A stretch of 7,281 nucleotides of DNA from Candidatus Odyssella thessalonicensis. Its GTDB lineage: Bacteria > Pseudomonadota > Alphaproteobacteria > Bin65. A program made the position numbers and the translations under genes. Location of the stretch: NCBI GenBank assembly GCA_005240015.1, contig SBBV01000616.1, forward strand, positions 1 through 7,281, in the 5' to 3' direction. Of the stretch, positions 1 to 6,328 are shown one piece after another (within the stretch, counting starts at the first letter, position 1; the number at the start of each line of letters is the position of its first letter). The notes under the pieces were generated by a model. That model saw only the letters and a list, made by a program, of their open reading frames with translations, did not search any database and had not been told where the DNA came from.

Positions 1-1026
1 CCCCTGGCGCTCGCGTCGGCGGCGCTGTTCGGCGCCAGCACGCCGTTTGCGAAGCTGCTGATCGGCAGAATCGATCCTTGGATGCTGGCGGGCCTGCTCT
101 ATGCCGCGTCCGGCCTCGGCCTTTTGGCACTCACGATGCTGCGCCGCGGGCTCCGGCCATCGAGCGAAGCGCCGCTGCGTCGGCACGATCTGCCGTGGCT
201 CGCTGGCGTCATCCTGTTCGGCGGCATCGCCGGCCCGGTGCTGCTGATGTTCGGGCTCGCGGCGACCACGGCCTCGGCCGCCTCGCTGCTGCTCAACCTC
301 GAGGGCCTGGCGACGATGGCGATCGCGTGGATCGTATTCCGCGAGAACGTCGACCGGCGCATCCTCGCGGGCGCCTTTGCCATTCTCGGCGGCGCCGTCG
401 TTCTCTCCTGGAGCGGCGGTGCGCCGGGCTTCGGCTGGGGCGCCCCCGCCATCGCCGGCGCGTGCCTCGCCTGGGGCATCGACAACAACCTTACGCGCAA
501 GCTCTCGTCCGCCGATCCGGTCGAGATCGCCACGATCAAAGGGCTCGCGGCCGGAGCTATCAACCTCGCGATCGCTTTCGCGCTCGGCGCGTCGCTGCCC
601 GGAGCCGACGCCATCGCCGCCGGTGCGGTGGTGGGCTTCCTGGGCTACGGCATCAGCATCGCCCTCTTCGTTTTGGCGCTGCGCCATCTCGGCACGGCGC
701 GCACGGCGACGTATTTCTCGACCGCACCCTTCATCGGCGCCGTGCTTGCGCTGGCGCTCCTCGCCGAGCCGGCAACCTGGCAATTGGCACTGGCCGGCTC
801 ACTCATGGGGATCGGGGTCTGGCTGCACCTGGCCGAGCGCCACGAGCACGAGCACGTCCATGAGCCCATCGAGCACGAGCACCGGCACGTGCATGACGAA
901 CACCATCGGCACGAACACGCGCCGGGCGATCCGCCGGGCGAGCCGCACACGCATCGGCACCGGCACGAGCGCCTCCTGCACGCGCATCCGCACTATCCGG
1001 ATCTTCACCATCGCCATTCACACTGA
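1..1026 (+). CDS. DMT/EamA-family membrane transporter with His-rich C-terminal tail (5' end outside window)
   Basis: Inner-membrane permease of the drug/metabolite transporter superfamily; the substrate cannot be predicted. The frame is open from base 1 to the TGA at 1024-1026. The first visible residues (LASAALFGASTPFAKLL) are the usual first helix of EamA proteins, so probably only a few residues are missing upstream; the ATG at 82 would cut off this helix and is rejected. Two EamA repeats are visible: hydrophobic helices over about codons 1-137, then a second set over about codons 141-279 that opens with the family-typical stretch WGIDNNLTRKLS. Codons 281-341 form a hydrophilic tail in which 23 of 61 residues are histidine, in HEH, HRH and HVH patterns, probably cytoplasmic and metal-binding (inference). 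Most EamA proteins end soon after the last helix, so the tail is an addition. The next genes also concern metals. Confidence 0.9.
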   Translation, partial: PLALASAALFGASTPFAKLLIGRIDPWMLAGLLYAASGLGLLALTMLRRGLRPSSEAPLRRHDLPWLAGVILFGGIAGPVLLMFGLAATTASAASLLLNLEGLATMAIAWIVFRENVDRRILAGAFAILGGAVVLSWSGGAPGFGWGAPAIAGACLAWGIDNNLTRKLSSADPVEIATIKGLAAGAINLAIAFALGASLPGADAIAAGAVVGFLGYGISIALFVLALRHLGTARTATYFSTAPFIGAVLALALLAEPATWQLALAGSLMGIGVWLHLAERHEHEHVHEPIEHEHRHVHDEHHRHEHAPGDPPGEPHTHRHRHERLLHAHPHYPDLHHRHSH

Positions 1027-1182
1027 GCGGGCACGGGGCGGCGCACTATGCCGTAAGGTCTAGCAAATCGTTGACCCGGCGCATGTAATAACGTTGCGAT
1101 CAAGCCTCCGCGCCCCCGGATTGCCACAGTCGGCCACTAGGTCCATAAGCGGGACCGACATCAACAACCGGAATCACCGCCC

Positions 1183-1779
1183 TTGCGCACTCTGCAATCT
1201 CTGCTCCTCGCGCTCGCCCTCATCGCGCCGGCCGCGGCGGCCGAGGCGCACCCGCACATCTGGATCCGCGCCACCGCCACCTTGCAGTTCGAGAACGGCA
1301 AGATCACCGGCATCCTGCACGAATGGGTGTTCGACGATTTCTTCAGCAACGCCCTCGTCAGCGATTTCGACAAGAACAAGAACAAGCAGTTCGACCCCGA
1401 CGAGGTGAAGGAGCTCGAGAAGAACGCGTTCGCGGCCTTGAAGGAGTTCGGCTACTTCACGCATGTGCGGGTCGGCGGCAAGGCGGTCACGATCGAGACC
1501 GTGCGTGACTTCGCCCCCGCGATCCAAAAGAACCAGGTCGTCTATCGCTTCGTCGCCGTGCTGCCGCAGCCGGTCGATCCGCGCACGGCGCAGTTCGACG
1601 CCGGCGTCTACGACCACAGCTACTATGTCGACGTCGAGGTCAACCCGCAGCTCGGCGTGAAGCTCGCGGGCGGCGGCGCCGAGGCTTGCAAATTCGCGGT
1701 GGTCGAGGACAAAGAGGCGCCGCTCTATTTCGGCGCCACCTTCGCGCGGCGGATCGAGATCCGCTGCGACAAGAATTGA
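1183..1779 (+). CDS. DUF1007 family periplasmic protein, partner of NicO transporter
   Basis: Small secreted protein of the DUF1007 family (COG3683), 198 residues, close to the usual family length. Its biochemical role is not established; it is commonly encoded next to NicO-type nickel/cobalt transporters, as here, where the transporter starts 17 bp downstream. Residues 1-22 form a signal peptide (hydrophobic LLLALALIAP, then AAAAEA). Cleavage after Ala22 would leave a mature protein beginning HPHIW, the conserved start of this family. Residues 63-74 (DKNKNKQFDPDE) fit an EF-hand-like loop, with D63, N65, N67, D71 and E74 at ligand positions and Lys in place of the usual Gly at loop position 6. 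Two cysteines near the C-terminus (in EACKF and IRCDK) could form a disulfide. The start is a TTG; no in-frame ATG precedes the signal peptide and no clear Shine-Dalgarno is seen, so the start is plausible but not certain. Confidence 0.85.
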   Translation: MRTLQSLLLALALIAPAAAAEAHPHIWIRATATLQFENGKITGILHEWVFDDFFSNALVSDFDKNKNKQFDPDEVKELEKNAFAALKEFGYFTHVRVGGKAVTIETVRDFAPAIQKNQVVYRFVAVLPQPVDPRTAQFDAGVYDHSYYVDVEVNPQLGVKLAGGGAEACKFAVVEDKEAPLYFGATFARRIEIRCDKN

Positions 1780-1796
1780 GCGCCGCCACCGCTTCC

Positions 1797-2819
1797 ATGC
1801 GCCGCCTCTTGAACACGCTGCTGCTGGCGCTCGCGCTCATGGCCGCCGGCTTTGCCGGGGCGTCGGCGCAGACGAGCCCGTTCGGCCGCCCCGCCCCGAC
1901 AGCACCCGCCGCGCCGGAGTCGAAGCCGGCGCAAACCAAGCCCGCCGACCAGACGCTCGTCGAGCGCTGGTATGCGACGATCCGGCGCTGGCAGAGCGAG
2001 CTGACCCGCTCGCTCGCGCAGGAGGTGCGCGCCTACAAGGAACAGGGCGACCTTGCGCCGGTGCTCGGCCTGTTGCTGATCTCGTTCCTCTACGGCGTCG
2101 CGCACGCGGTCGGCCCGGGCCACGGCAAGGTCGCGACCGCCGCGTATTTCGGCGCCAATCGCGCCGCCGCCGCGCACGGCATCACCATGTCGGCGCTGAT
2201 CGGCGTGGTGCAGGCGGTTTCGGCCATCGTGTTCGTCGGCGCGTTTGCACTCTTGTTCAAGGTGAGCCAGACCGAGACCGTGCGCAGCGTGCTCTATGTC
2301 GAGGCGGCGAGCTTCGCCCTGATCGCCGGCGTCGGCGCCTGGATCGCCTGGGGCGGCGTCGTCGGCCGCGGCTGCTCGCACGCCCATGCGCCGGTGCATG
2401 CGCATGCGGGCCATCCGCATGGCCACGCGCACGATCATGGCCATCATCACGGACATGGCCACGGCCATCGCGCGCCGGCCGAGGCTGGCCTTGCCTCGAT
2501 GGTCCCGGTTGCGCTGGCCTCGGGCATACGCCCCTGCACCGGCGCGATTCTCGTGCTGCTGTTCACGCTCTCGCAGGGCATCTTCGAGATCGGCGTCATC
2601 TCTACCTTGGTGATGTCGCTGGGCACCTTCCTGGTGGTGGCGGCGATCGGCCTCGTCGCGATCTATGCGCGCCGCGCGGCGAGCCGCGCCGGCCGCGGCG
2701 GCGAGCGTGTCGCCAACGCCGCCCAGCGCAGCGTGAGCCTCGTGGGCGGCTTGGTCGTCCTCGCGTTCGGCGCGCTGTTCTTCCACAACGCGCTGCTCCA
2801 GCTCGGTTTCAAGGTCTAG
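1797..2819 (+). CDS. NicO/RcnA-type nickel-cobalt transporter with His-rich loop
   Basis: Polytopic inner-membrane transporter of the NicO family (COG2215, RcnA-like), 340 residues, moving Ni2+ and/or Co2+ or a related divalent metal. Residues 1-25 look like a signal peptide (LLLALALMAAGFAGASA), followed by a Pro/Ala-rich linker. The family's two signatures are present: HAVGPGHGK at residues 103-111 and GIRPCTGA at 243-250. About six membrane helices are visible; between the third and fourth lies a loop, residues 195-224, with 15 histidines in 30 residues, comparable to the metal-binding loop of RcnA. The ATG at 1797 is chosen because it gives the signal peptide directly; a TTG at 1686 is in frame but lies inside the DUF1007 gene and adds a non-hydrophobic leader. 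No Shine-Dalgarno is evident, so translation may be coupled to the preceding gene. RcnA relatives export metal, whereas some NicO proteins are thought to import it; the direction here is unknown. Confidence 0.92.
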   Translation: MRRLLNTLLLALALMAAGFAGASAQTSPFGRPAPTAPAAPESKPAQTKPADQTLVERWYATIRRWQSELTRSLAQEVRAYKEQGDLAPVLGLLLISFLYGVAHAVGPGHGKVATAAYFGANRAAAAHGITMSALIGVVQAVSAIVFVGAFALLFKVSQTETVRSVLYVEAASFALIAGVGAWIAWGGVVGRGCSHAHAPVHAHAGHPHGHAHDHGHHHGHGHGHRAPAEAGLASMVPVALASGIRPCTGAILVLLFTLSQGIFEIGVISTLVMSLGTFLVVAAIGLVAIYARRAASRAGRGGERVANAAQRSVSLVGGLVVLAFGALFFHNALLQLGFKV

Positions 2820-2820
2820 C

Positions 2821-2838
2821 GCGCCGCTTGTCCGGCGC
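2821..2838 (+). terminator. Small hairpin just after the NicO gene, possible weak terminator
   Basis: GCGCCG (2821-2826) pairs with CGGCGC (2833-2838) around a 6-nt loop, two bases after the transporter's TAG. There is no T-run, and short GC palindromes are common in DNA this rich in G and C, so it may only stabilise the mRNA end. Confidence 0.25.
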
Positions 2839-2888
2839 AGCATCTTCCGCCACAAACCGCCGCCCGCTTCGTTGACAGGGAAACGCCC

Positions 2889-3434
2889 ATGCGCTTTCTG
2901 CCGAGCTTCGTCGCCGGCCTGCTCGCCCTTGCCGCCCTCGCCTCGCCCGTGGCGGCCCAAAGCCAAGGAGATCTCGAGAACATGCTGTACATGGAAACGC
3001 CGCACGGCCGCGTCACGATCAAGCTGCGCCCCGACCTGGCACCGAAGCACGTCGAGCGCGTCAAAGAACTGGTCCGCCAGAAGTTCTACGACGGCACGCC
3101 GTTCCACCGCGTGATCCCGGGCTTCATGGCGCAGGGCGGCGATCCCACCGGCACCGGCACCGGCGGCTCGGGCAAGAAGCTCAAGGCCGAGTTCAGCAAC
3201 GAGCCGTTCAAGCGCGGCACGGTGGGTGCCGCGCGCAGCCAGAGCCCCGACAGCGCCGACAGCCAGTTCTTCATCTGCTTCGCGCGCGCCGACTGGCTCG
3301 ACGGCCAGTATACGGTCTGGGGCGAGGTCGTCGACGGCATGGACGTGGTCGACAAGATCGCCAAGGGCGAGCCGCCGGCCAAGCCCGACAAGATCGTCTC
3401 GATGCGCGTCGCGGCCGACGCGGAGAAGAAATAG
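2889..3434 (+). CDS. Exported cyclophilin-type peptidyl-prolyl cis-trans isomerase
   Basis: Cyclophilin that catalyses cis-trans isomerisation of Xaa-Pro bonds, assisting folding of exported proteins; 181 residues. Residues 1-23 form a signal peptide (LLALAALASPVAA, cleavage before Gln24), so it acts in the periplasm. Active-site motifs are present: FHRVIPGFMAQGGD at 72-85, with catalytic Arg74 and Gln82, SQFFI at 125-129, and DWLDGQYTVWG at 135-145. The position equivalent to His126 of human cyclophilin A is Tyr141, a variation I believe is common among bacterial cyclophilins. The ATG at 2889 is preceded by a weak AGGGA about 8 bases upstream. It lies 69 bp after the metal transporter and is followed by a strong hairpin, so it may be the last gene of the upstream transcript or have its own promoter. 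No specific link to the metal genes is evident. Confidence 0.95.
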   Translation: MRFLPSFVAGLLALAALASPVAAQSQGDLENMLYMETPHGRVTIKLRPDLAPKHVERVKELVRQKFYDGTPFHRVIPGFMAQGGDPTGTGTGGSGKKLKAEFSNEPFKRGTVGAARSQSPDSADSQFFICFARADWLDGQYTVWGEVVDGMDVVDKIAKGEPPAKPDKIVSMRVAADAEKK

Positions 3435-3450
3435 CCCGCGCCGTACGGAT

Positions 3451-3473
3451 CGCGGCGCCCTCGGGGCGCCGCG
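3451..3473 (+). terminator. Perfect 10-bp GC hairpin after the cyclophilin gene
   Basis: CGCGGCGCCC (3451-3460) is perfectly complementary to GGGCGCCGCG (3464-3473), separated by TCG. It starts 17 bases after the isomerase stop codon, a normal place for a transcription terminator. No T-tract follows (CACAGGCGGG), so it is not a canonical intrinsic terminator; it could cause pausing or protect the 3' end of the mRNA. It separates the metal/isomerase genes from the Fe-S protein and ligase pair. Confidence 0.5.
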
Positions 3474-3570
3474 CACAGGCGGGTCCTTGCCGGGTCGCTC
3501 CCATGCCGCGCGTTTCTCCAGCCGCTTCCGGACCGGCGGCTCGATTGGCTAATTTCCCTTGCCGCGAAGA

Positions 3571-3577
3571 GGGAGGG
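3571..3577 (+). promoter_or_regulatory. Ribosome binding site fixing the Fe-S protein start
   Basis: GGGAGGG, within GAAGAGGGAGGGCGG, ends 8 bases before the ATG at 3586. It is the clearest purine-rich ribosome binding site in the window and favours this ATG over the in-frame TTG at 3559, which lies upstream of the site. Confidence 0.6.
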
Positions 3578-3585
3578 CGGCGCGC

Positions 3586-4548
3586 ATGAGCACGCGCAAA
3601 GCACCGGTATGGCAGCCGCCGCCCGAGATCGCCGCGCTGTTCCCGGAGATTGCCGGGAACGCCGTCAACGGCCTCGGCGAGCGGACGCCGCGGCCCCCGC
3701 GCTATGTGATGTGGACCCGGCCTGACCGCATCGCGCACGGCCGCGTGCAGCAGTACGTCAACGACAGCTACGAGGCGCATCCGCGGCTCAAGGGCAGCTT
3801 CGCCGGCCCGGAGCGACGCGCCAAGCCGGTGCCGATCTCGCCCCATCGCCGCACCGACACGCCGGCGAACTGGACGCGCCGGGTCAAGGGGTTCGCACTC
3901 GCCCACGAAGCCGACTTCGTCGGCGTGGCGCGCGTCGATCCACTCTGGGTGTTCGAAGGCGCCAGCGTGCATCTCTCGTTCATCGTCGTGCTCGGCGTCG
4001 CCATGGATCATGCCGAGCTCGCGAAGGCGCCCGCGGTCGATTCGCCGGTCGAGGTGGCGCGCCAGTACAATCGCGGCACGCGCGCCGCCAAGGCGCTCGC
4101 CAATTTCATCCGCGAGCAGGGCTACGATGCCGAGGGCCACGGCGGACCGGGCGCCGGGCCAGTGCAGCTCATCCCGGCGGCGCTCGCCGCCGGCTTCGGC
4201 GAACTCGGCAAGCACGGCTCGATCATCAATCGCGAGCACGGCTCGTCGTTCCGCCTCGCCGGCGTGCTGACCGAGCTGCCGCTGGTGCCGGATGCCGCCG
4301 ACGACATCGGTGCCGAGGATTTCTGCGCGTCGTGCCAAGTCTGCACCAATGCCTGCCCGCCGGCGGCGATCAGCGACGTCAAGCAGTGGGTGCGCGGCGC
4401 GGAGAAATGGTACGTCGACTTCGACAAATGCATGCCCTACTTCGCCAGCACCTGGGGCTGCGGCATCTGCATCGCGGTGTGCCCTTGGAGCAAGCCCGGT
4501 ACGGCGCCGCGGCTGGCGGAGAAAATGCTGAGACGCCGAGGCCGGTAA
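3586..4548 (+). CDS. Reductive dehalogenase (RdhA)-like corrinoid/4Fe-4S protein, cytoplasmic type
   Basis: Predicted cobalamin-dependent iron-sulfur redox enzyme of 320 residues. A central region resembles the RdhA catalytic domain: VKGFALAHEADFVGVARVDP (about 100-119), GELGKHGSIINREHGSSFRL (about 204-223) and then TELPLVPD. The end is a double ferredoxin: C247-x2-C250-x2-C253-x3-C257-P for one [4Fe-4S] cluster, and C282-x9-C292-x2-C295-x3-C299-P-W for the second. The GELGxxG block and the KWYVDFDKC to CGICIAVCPW arrangement are RdhA-like; epoxyqueuosine reductase QueG shares the corrinoid plus two-cluster design but normally reads GWIGK at the equivalent place. Unlike respiratory RdhA there is no Tat signal and no anchor gene beside it; unlike self-sufficient cytoplasmic RdhA there is no C-terminal flavin/ferredoxin reductase domain, so an outside electron donor is implied. 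The ligase gene starts 9 bp downstream. Family assignment is firm at superfamily level; actual dehalogenation is unproven. Confidence 0.8.
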   Translation: MSTRKAPVWQPPPEIAALFPEIAGNAVNGLGERTPRPPRYVMWTRPDRIAHGRVQQYVNDSYEAHPRLKGSFAGPERRAKPVPISPHRRTDTPANWTRRVKGFALAHEADFVGVARVDPLWVFEGASVHLSFIVVLGVAMDHAELAKAPAVDSPVEVARQYNRGTRAAKALANFIREQGYDAEGHGGPGAGPVQLIPAALAAGFGELGKHGSIINREHGSSFRLAGVLTELPLVPDAADDIGAEDFCASCQVCTNACPPAAISDVKQWVRGAEKWYVDFDKCMPYFASTWGCGICIAVCPWSKPGTAPRLAEKMLRRRGR

Positions 4549-4557
4549 GACTGCGCG

Positions 4558-6072
4558 ATGGCCCTCCCTCGCGTCTTTCCCTCCGTCGTTCACATGCTCG
4601 CCAAGGCGGCGGCCGATGCGCCCCAACGCGAAGCGCTGGTGATGGGCGGCGAGCGGCTCACCTACGCCGAATATGCGCGTTGCGTGGCCGGGCTCGCGCG
4701 CGAATTGAAGGCGCTCGGCGCCGCCGGCGAGCGCGTCGCGTTCGTGCTCGGCAACTCGCTCGACATCTGCATCGCCTATTTCGGCGTACACGCGGCGGGC
4801 GCCCAGGCGGTGCCGCTCAACCCGCTCTACACGCCGCGCGAGCTCGAGGAGATGCTCGGCGACGCGGCGCCGACGCTGGTCCTCTACGAGCCCGCCGTCG
4901 CCGCCAATGTCGAGCCGGTCGCAACCAAGCTCGGCATCAAGCTGCGCTGGCTGATCGGCGCGGGTGGACGGCGCCTCACGGTCTGGCGCGGCGAGGCAGT
5001 GCACAAAGCCAGGCTGCCACTGCCCGATCCCGATTCGCTCGCGACCCTGCAATACACCGGCGGCACCACGGGCCGCTCCAAGGGCGTCAACGTCACGCAC
5101 CGCGCCTATGCCTACAACATCAGCCAGCGCGAGGCGCTGATGCCGAGCCGGCCGGACGTGGAGCGCATCCTCTGCGTGATGCCGCTGTTCCACGTCTACG
5201 CCTCGCATGTGTGCCTGCACACCGCCGCCTATGCGCGCGCGACGATGGTGATCCTGCCGCGCTACCACCCGGAGGAGACGCTCAAGGCGCTCACGCAGGA
5301 GCAGATCACGATCTTCGGTGGCTCGCCCACGATCTACACGAGCCTCCTCAGCTACGAGGGCTTCGCGCGCGCCGATCTGTCTTCGCTCTATTACTCCGTG
5401 TCGGGCTCCGCGGCACTGCCGGCGACGGTGCTGCAGCAATGGGAAGCGCGCGTCGGCACACCCATCGTCGAAGGCTACGGCCAGTCCGAGGCCGGGCCCG
5501 TGCTCACCTACAATCCGCTCAACGGCGTCAGGAAACCCGGCTCGGTCGGCGTGCCGGTGCCCGACACCCAAGTGCAGGTCGTCGACCTCGAGAAGGGCGA
5601 GCGCGTGCTGCCGGCGGGCGAGAAAGGCGAGATCCGCGCCCGGGGCCCTCAGATCATGGCCGGCTATCGCAACCTGCCCGAGGAAACCGCCGCCACCTTG
5701 CGCCAAGGCTGGCTCTACACGGGCGACATCGGCGAGTTCGACGCCGACGGCTATCTCTACATCCGCGACCGCAAGAAGGAGATGGTCATCGTCTCGGGCT
5801 ACAACGTATTCCCGCGCGAGGTCGAGATCGTGCTCTACCAGCACCCGGCCGTGCGCGAAGCGGCGGTGATCGGCGCTCCCGATTCGTATCGCGGCGAAAT
5901 CGTGAAGGCGTTCGTCGCGCTGAAGCCTGGCGCCAGCGCCACGTGCGACGCGCTGCTCGAGCACTGCCGCGCCAATCTCGCCAGATACAAGATCCCGGCC
6001 GCGCTCGAGATCGTTCCCGATCTGCCCAAGACCGCGGTGGGGAAGATCGACAAGAAGCGGCTCAAGGCCTAA
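4558..6072 (+). CDS. AMP-forming acyl-CoA ligase (long-chain fatty-acid/aryl-CoA ligase type)
   Basis: ATP-dependent enzyme that activates a carboxylic acid as acyl-adenylate and transfers it to coenzyme A; 504 residues and apparently intact. Adenylate-forming motifs appear in order: the P-loop YTGGTTGRSKGV at 166-177, MPLFHVYA just beyond it, YGQSEAG at 307-313, YTGD at 387-390 with Asp390 for ribose binding, RDRKKEMVIVSGYNVFPREVE at 403-423 containing the hinge region, and PKTAVGKIDK near the end with the probable catalytic Lys496. The general look is FadD-like, but substrate specificity cannot be read from motifs. The ATG at 4558 is 9 bp after the Fe-S protein's stop, indicating co-transcription and a likely shared pathway in which the Fe-S enzyme's substrate or product is a carboxylic acid or CoA thioester (inference). 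The gene ends just before an inverted repeat that could terminate the transcript. Confidence 0.93.
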   Translation: MALPRVFPSVVHMLAKAAADAPQREALVMGGERLTYAEYARCVAGLARELKALGAAGERVAFVLGNSLDICIAYFGVHAAGAQAVPLNPLYTPRELEEMLGDAAPTLVLYEPAVAANVEPVATKLGIKLRWLIGAGGRRLTVWRGEAVHKARLPLPDPDSLATLQYTGGTTGRSKGVNVTHRAYAYNISQREALMPSRPDVERILCVMPLFHVYASHVCLHTAAYARATMVILPRYHPEETLKALTQEQITIFGGSPTIYTSLLSYEGFARADLSSLYYSVSGSAALPATVLQQWEARVGTPIVEGYGQSEAGPVLTYNPLNGVRKPGSVGVPVPDTQVQVVDLEKGERVLPAGEKGEIRARGPQIMAGYRNLPEETAATLRQGWLYTGDIGEFDADGYLYIRDRKKEMVIVSGYNVFPREVEIVLYQHPAVREAAVIGAPDSYRGEIVKAFVALKPGASATCDALLEHCRANLARYKIPAALEIVPDLPKTAVGKIDKKRLKA

Positions 6073-6189
6073 CCCACTCGTCATCCTGAGCGAAGCGAAG
6101 GATCTCTCGCGCGCGAGCCGGAGACGCGCGGCGATGACGCGGGGTCGCGCGAAAGAGATCCTTCGCTTCGCTGAGGATGACGATGTGGG
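6073..6189. repeat. Long inverted repeat between convergent genes, likely dispersed element and bidirectional terminator
   Basis: Core arms 6078-6107 and 6154-6183 are complementary at 29 of 30 positions (the exception is G6088 opposite G6173) and contain GCGAAGCGAAGGATCT. Outside the core the flanks CCCAC and GTGGG also pair if one extra base is allowed, and CGCGCG sequences extend pairing inwards. The 46-nt middle is GC-rich. The element starts directly after the ligase stop and lies between two convergent genes, so transcripts from either side would form a long hairpin. From memory, a TCATCCTGAGCGAAGCGAAGGAT-like palindrome recurs in many bacterial genomes as an intergenic repeat, but I could not confirm copies elsewhere because only one pair is in the window. 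The following bases, 6190-6328, hold no gene that I can support. Confidence 0.8.
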
Positions 6190-6328
6190 CGGCGCGGCTA
6201 GACTAACTAGGGCGCGTACTCATAAAGGCGCAGTGGCGCCGCCTCATCTGCTTTGCGGGTAGAACCGGTCACAACGAATAGTACGGCATTACGACCGACC
6301 ATGACCCAAAGCCGACATGCGTGTGCGC

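Noticed and set aside
82..84. ATG at 82 as the start of the EamA transporter
   Set aside because: The in-frame sequence from base 1 encodes the characteristic first EamA helix, so the gene starts before the window.
1071..1100. Promoter (TTGACC) and Zur/Fur-like palindrome around AACGTT
   Set aside because: TTGACC at 1071 has no good -10 at 16-18 bp spacing. The palindrome is perfect for only the six central bases, which is expected by chance.
1027..1182. Cobalamin or nickel/cobalt riboswitch upstream of the DUF1007-NicO pair
   Set aside because: GCCACT and a small GGTCC/GGACC hairpin (1140-1156) caught the eye, but the gap is short, no B12-box-like sequence is present and no multi-stem fold can be drawn by eye.
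1725..3476. 583-codon open frame on the minus strand opposite the DUF1007, NicO and isomerase genes
   Set aside because: Same antisense-shadow character: Arg, His and Ala runs mirror the His-rich and Ala-rich codons of the real genes.
3586..4548. Epoxyqueuosine reductase (QueG)
   Set aside because: The two-cluster layout is shared, but the GELGKHG block, the KWYVDFDKC spacing and the CGICIAVCPW end fit RdhA better, and no queuosine gene is nearby. It is kept as an alternative to test by phylogeny.
3271..6084. 937-codon open frame on the minus strand opposite the Fe-S protein and ligase genes
   Set aside because: Its product is Arg/Ala/Gly/Asp-rich low-complexity sequence with no recognisable domain. 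It is the expected antisense shadow of GC-rich genes, whereas the plus-strand frames carry full family motifs.
4332..6089. 585-codon plus-strand frame overlapping the ligase
   Set aside because: It is very Arg-rich with no domain, overlaps two well-supported genes in another frame, and its apparent length comes only from the scarcity of stop codons at high GC.
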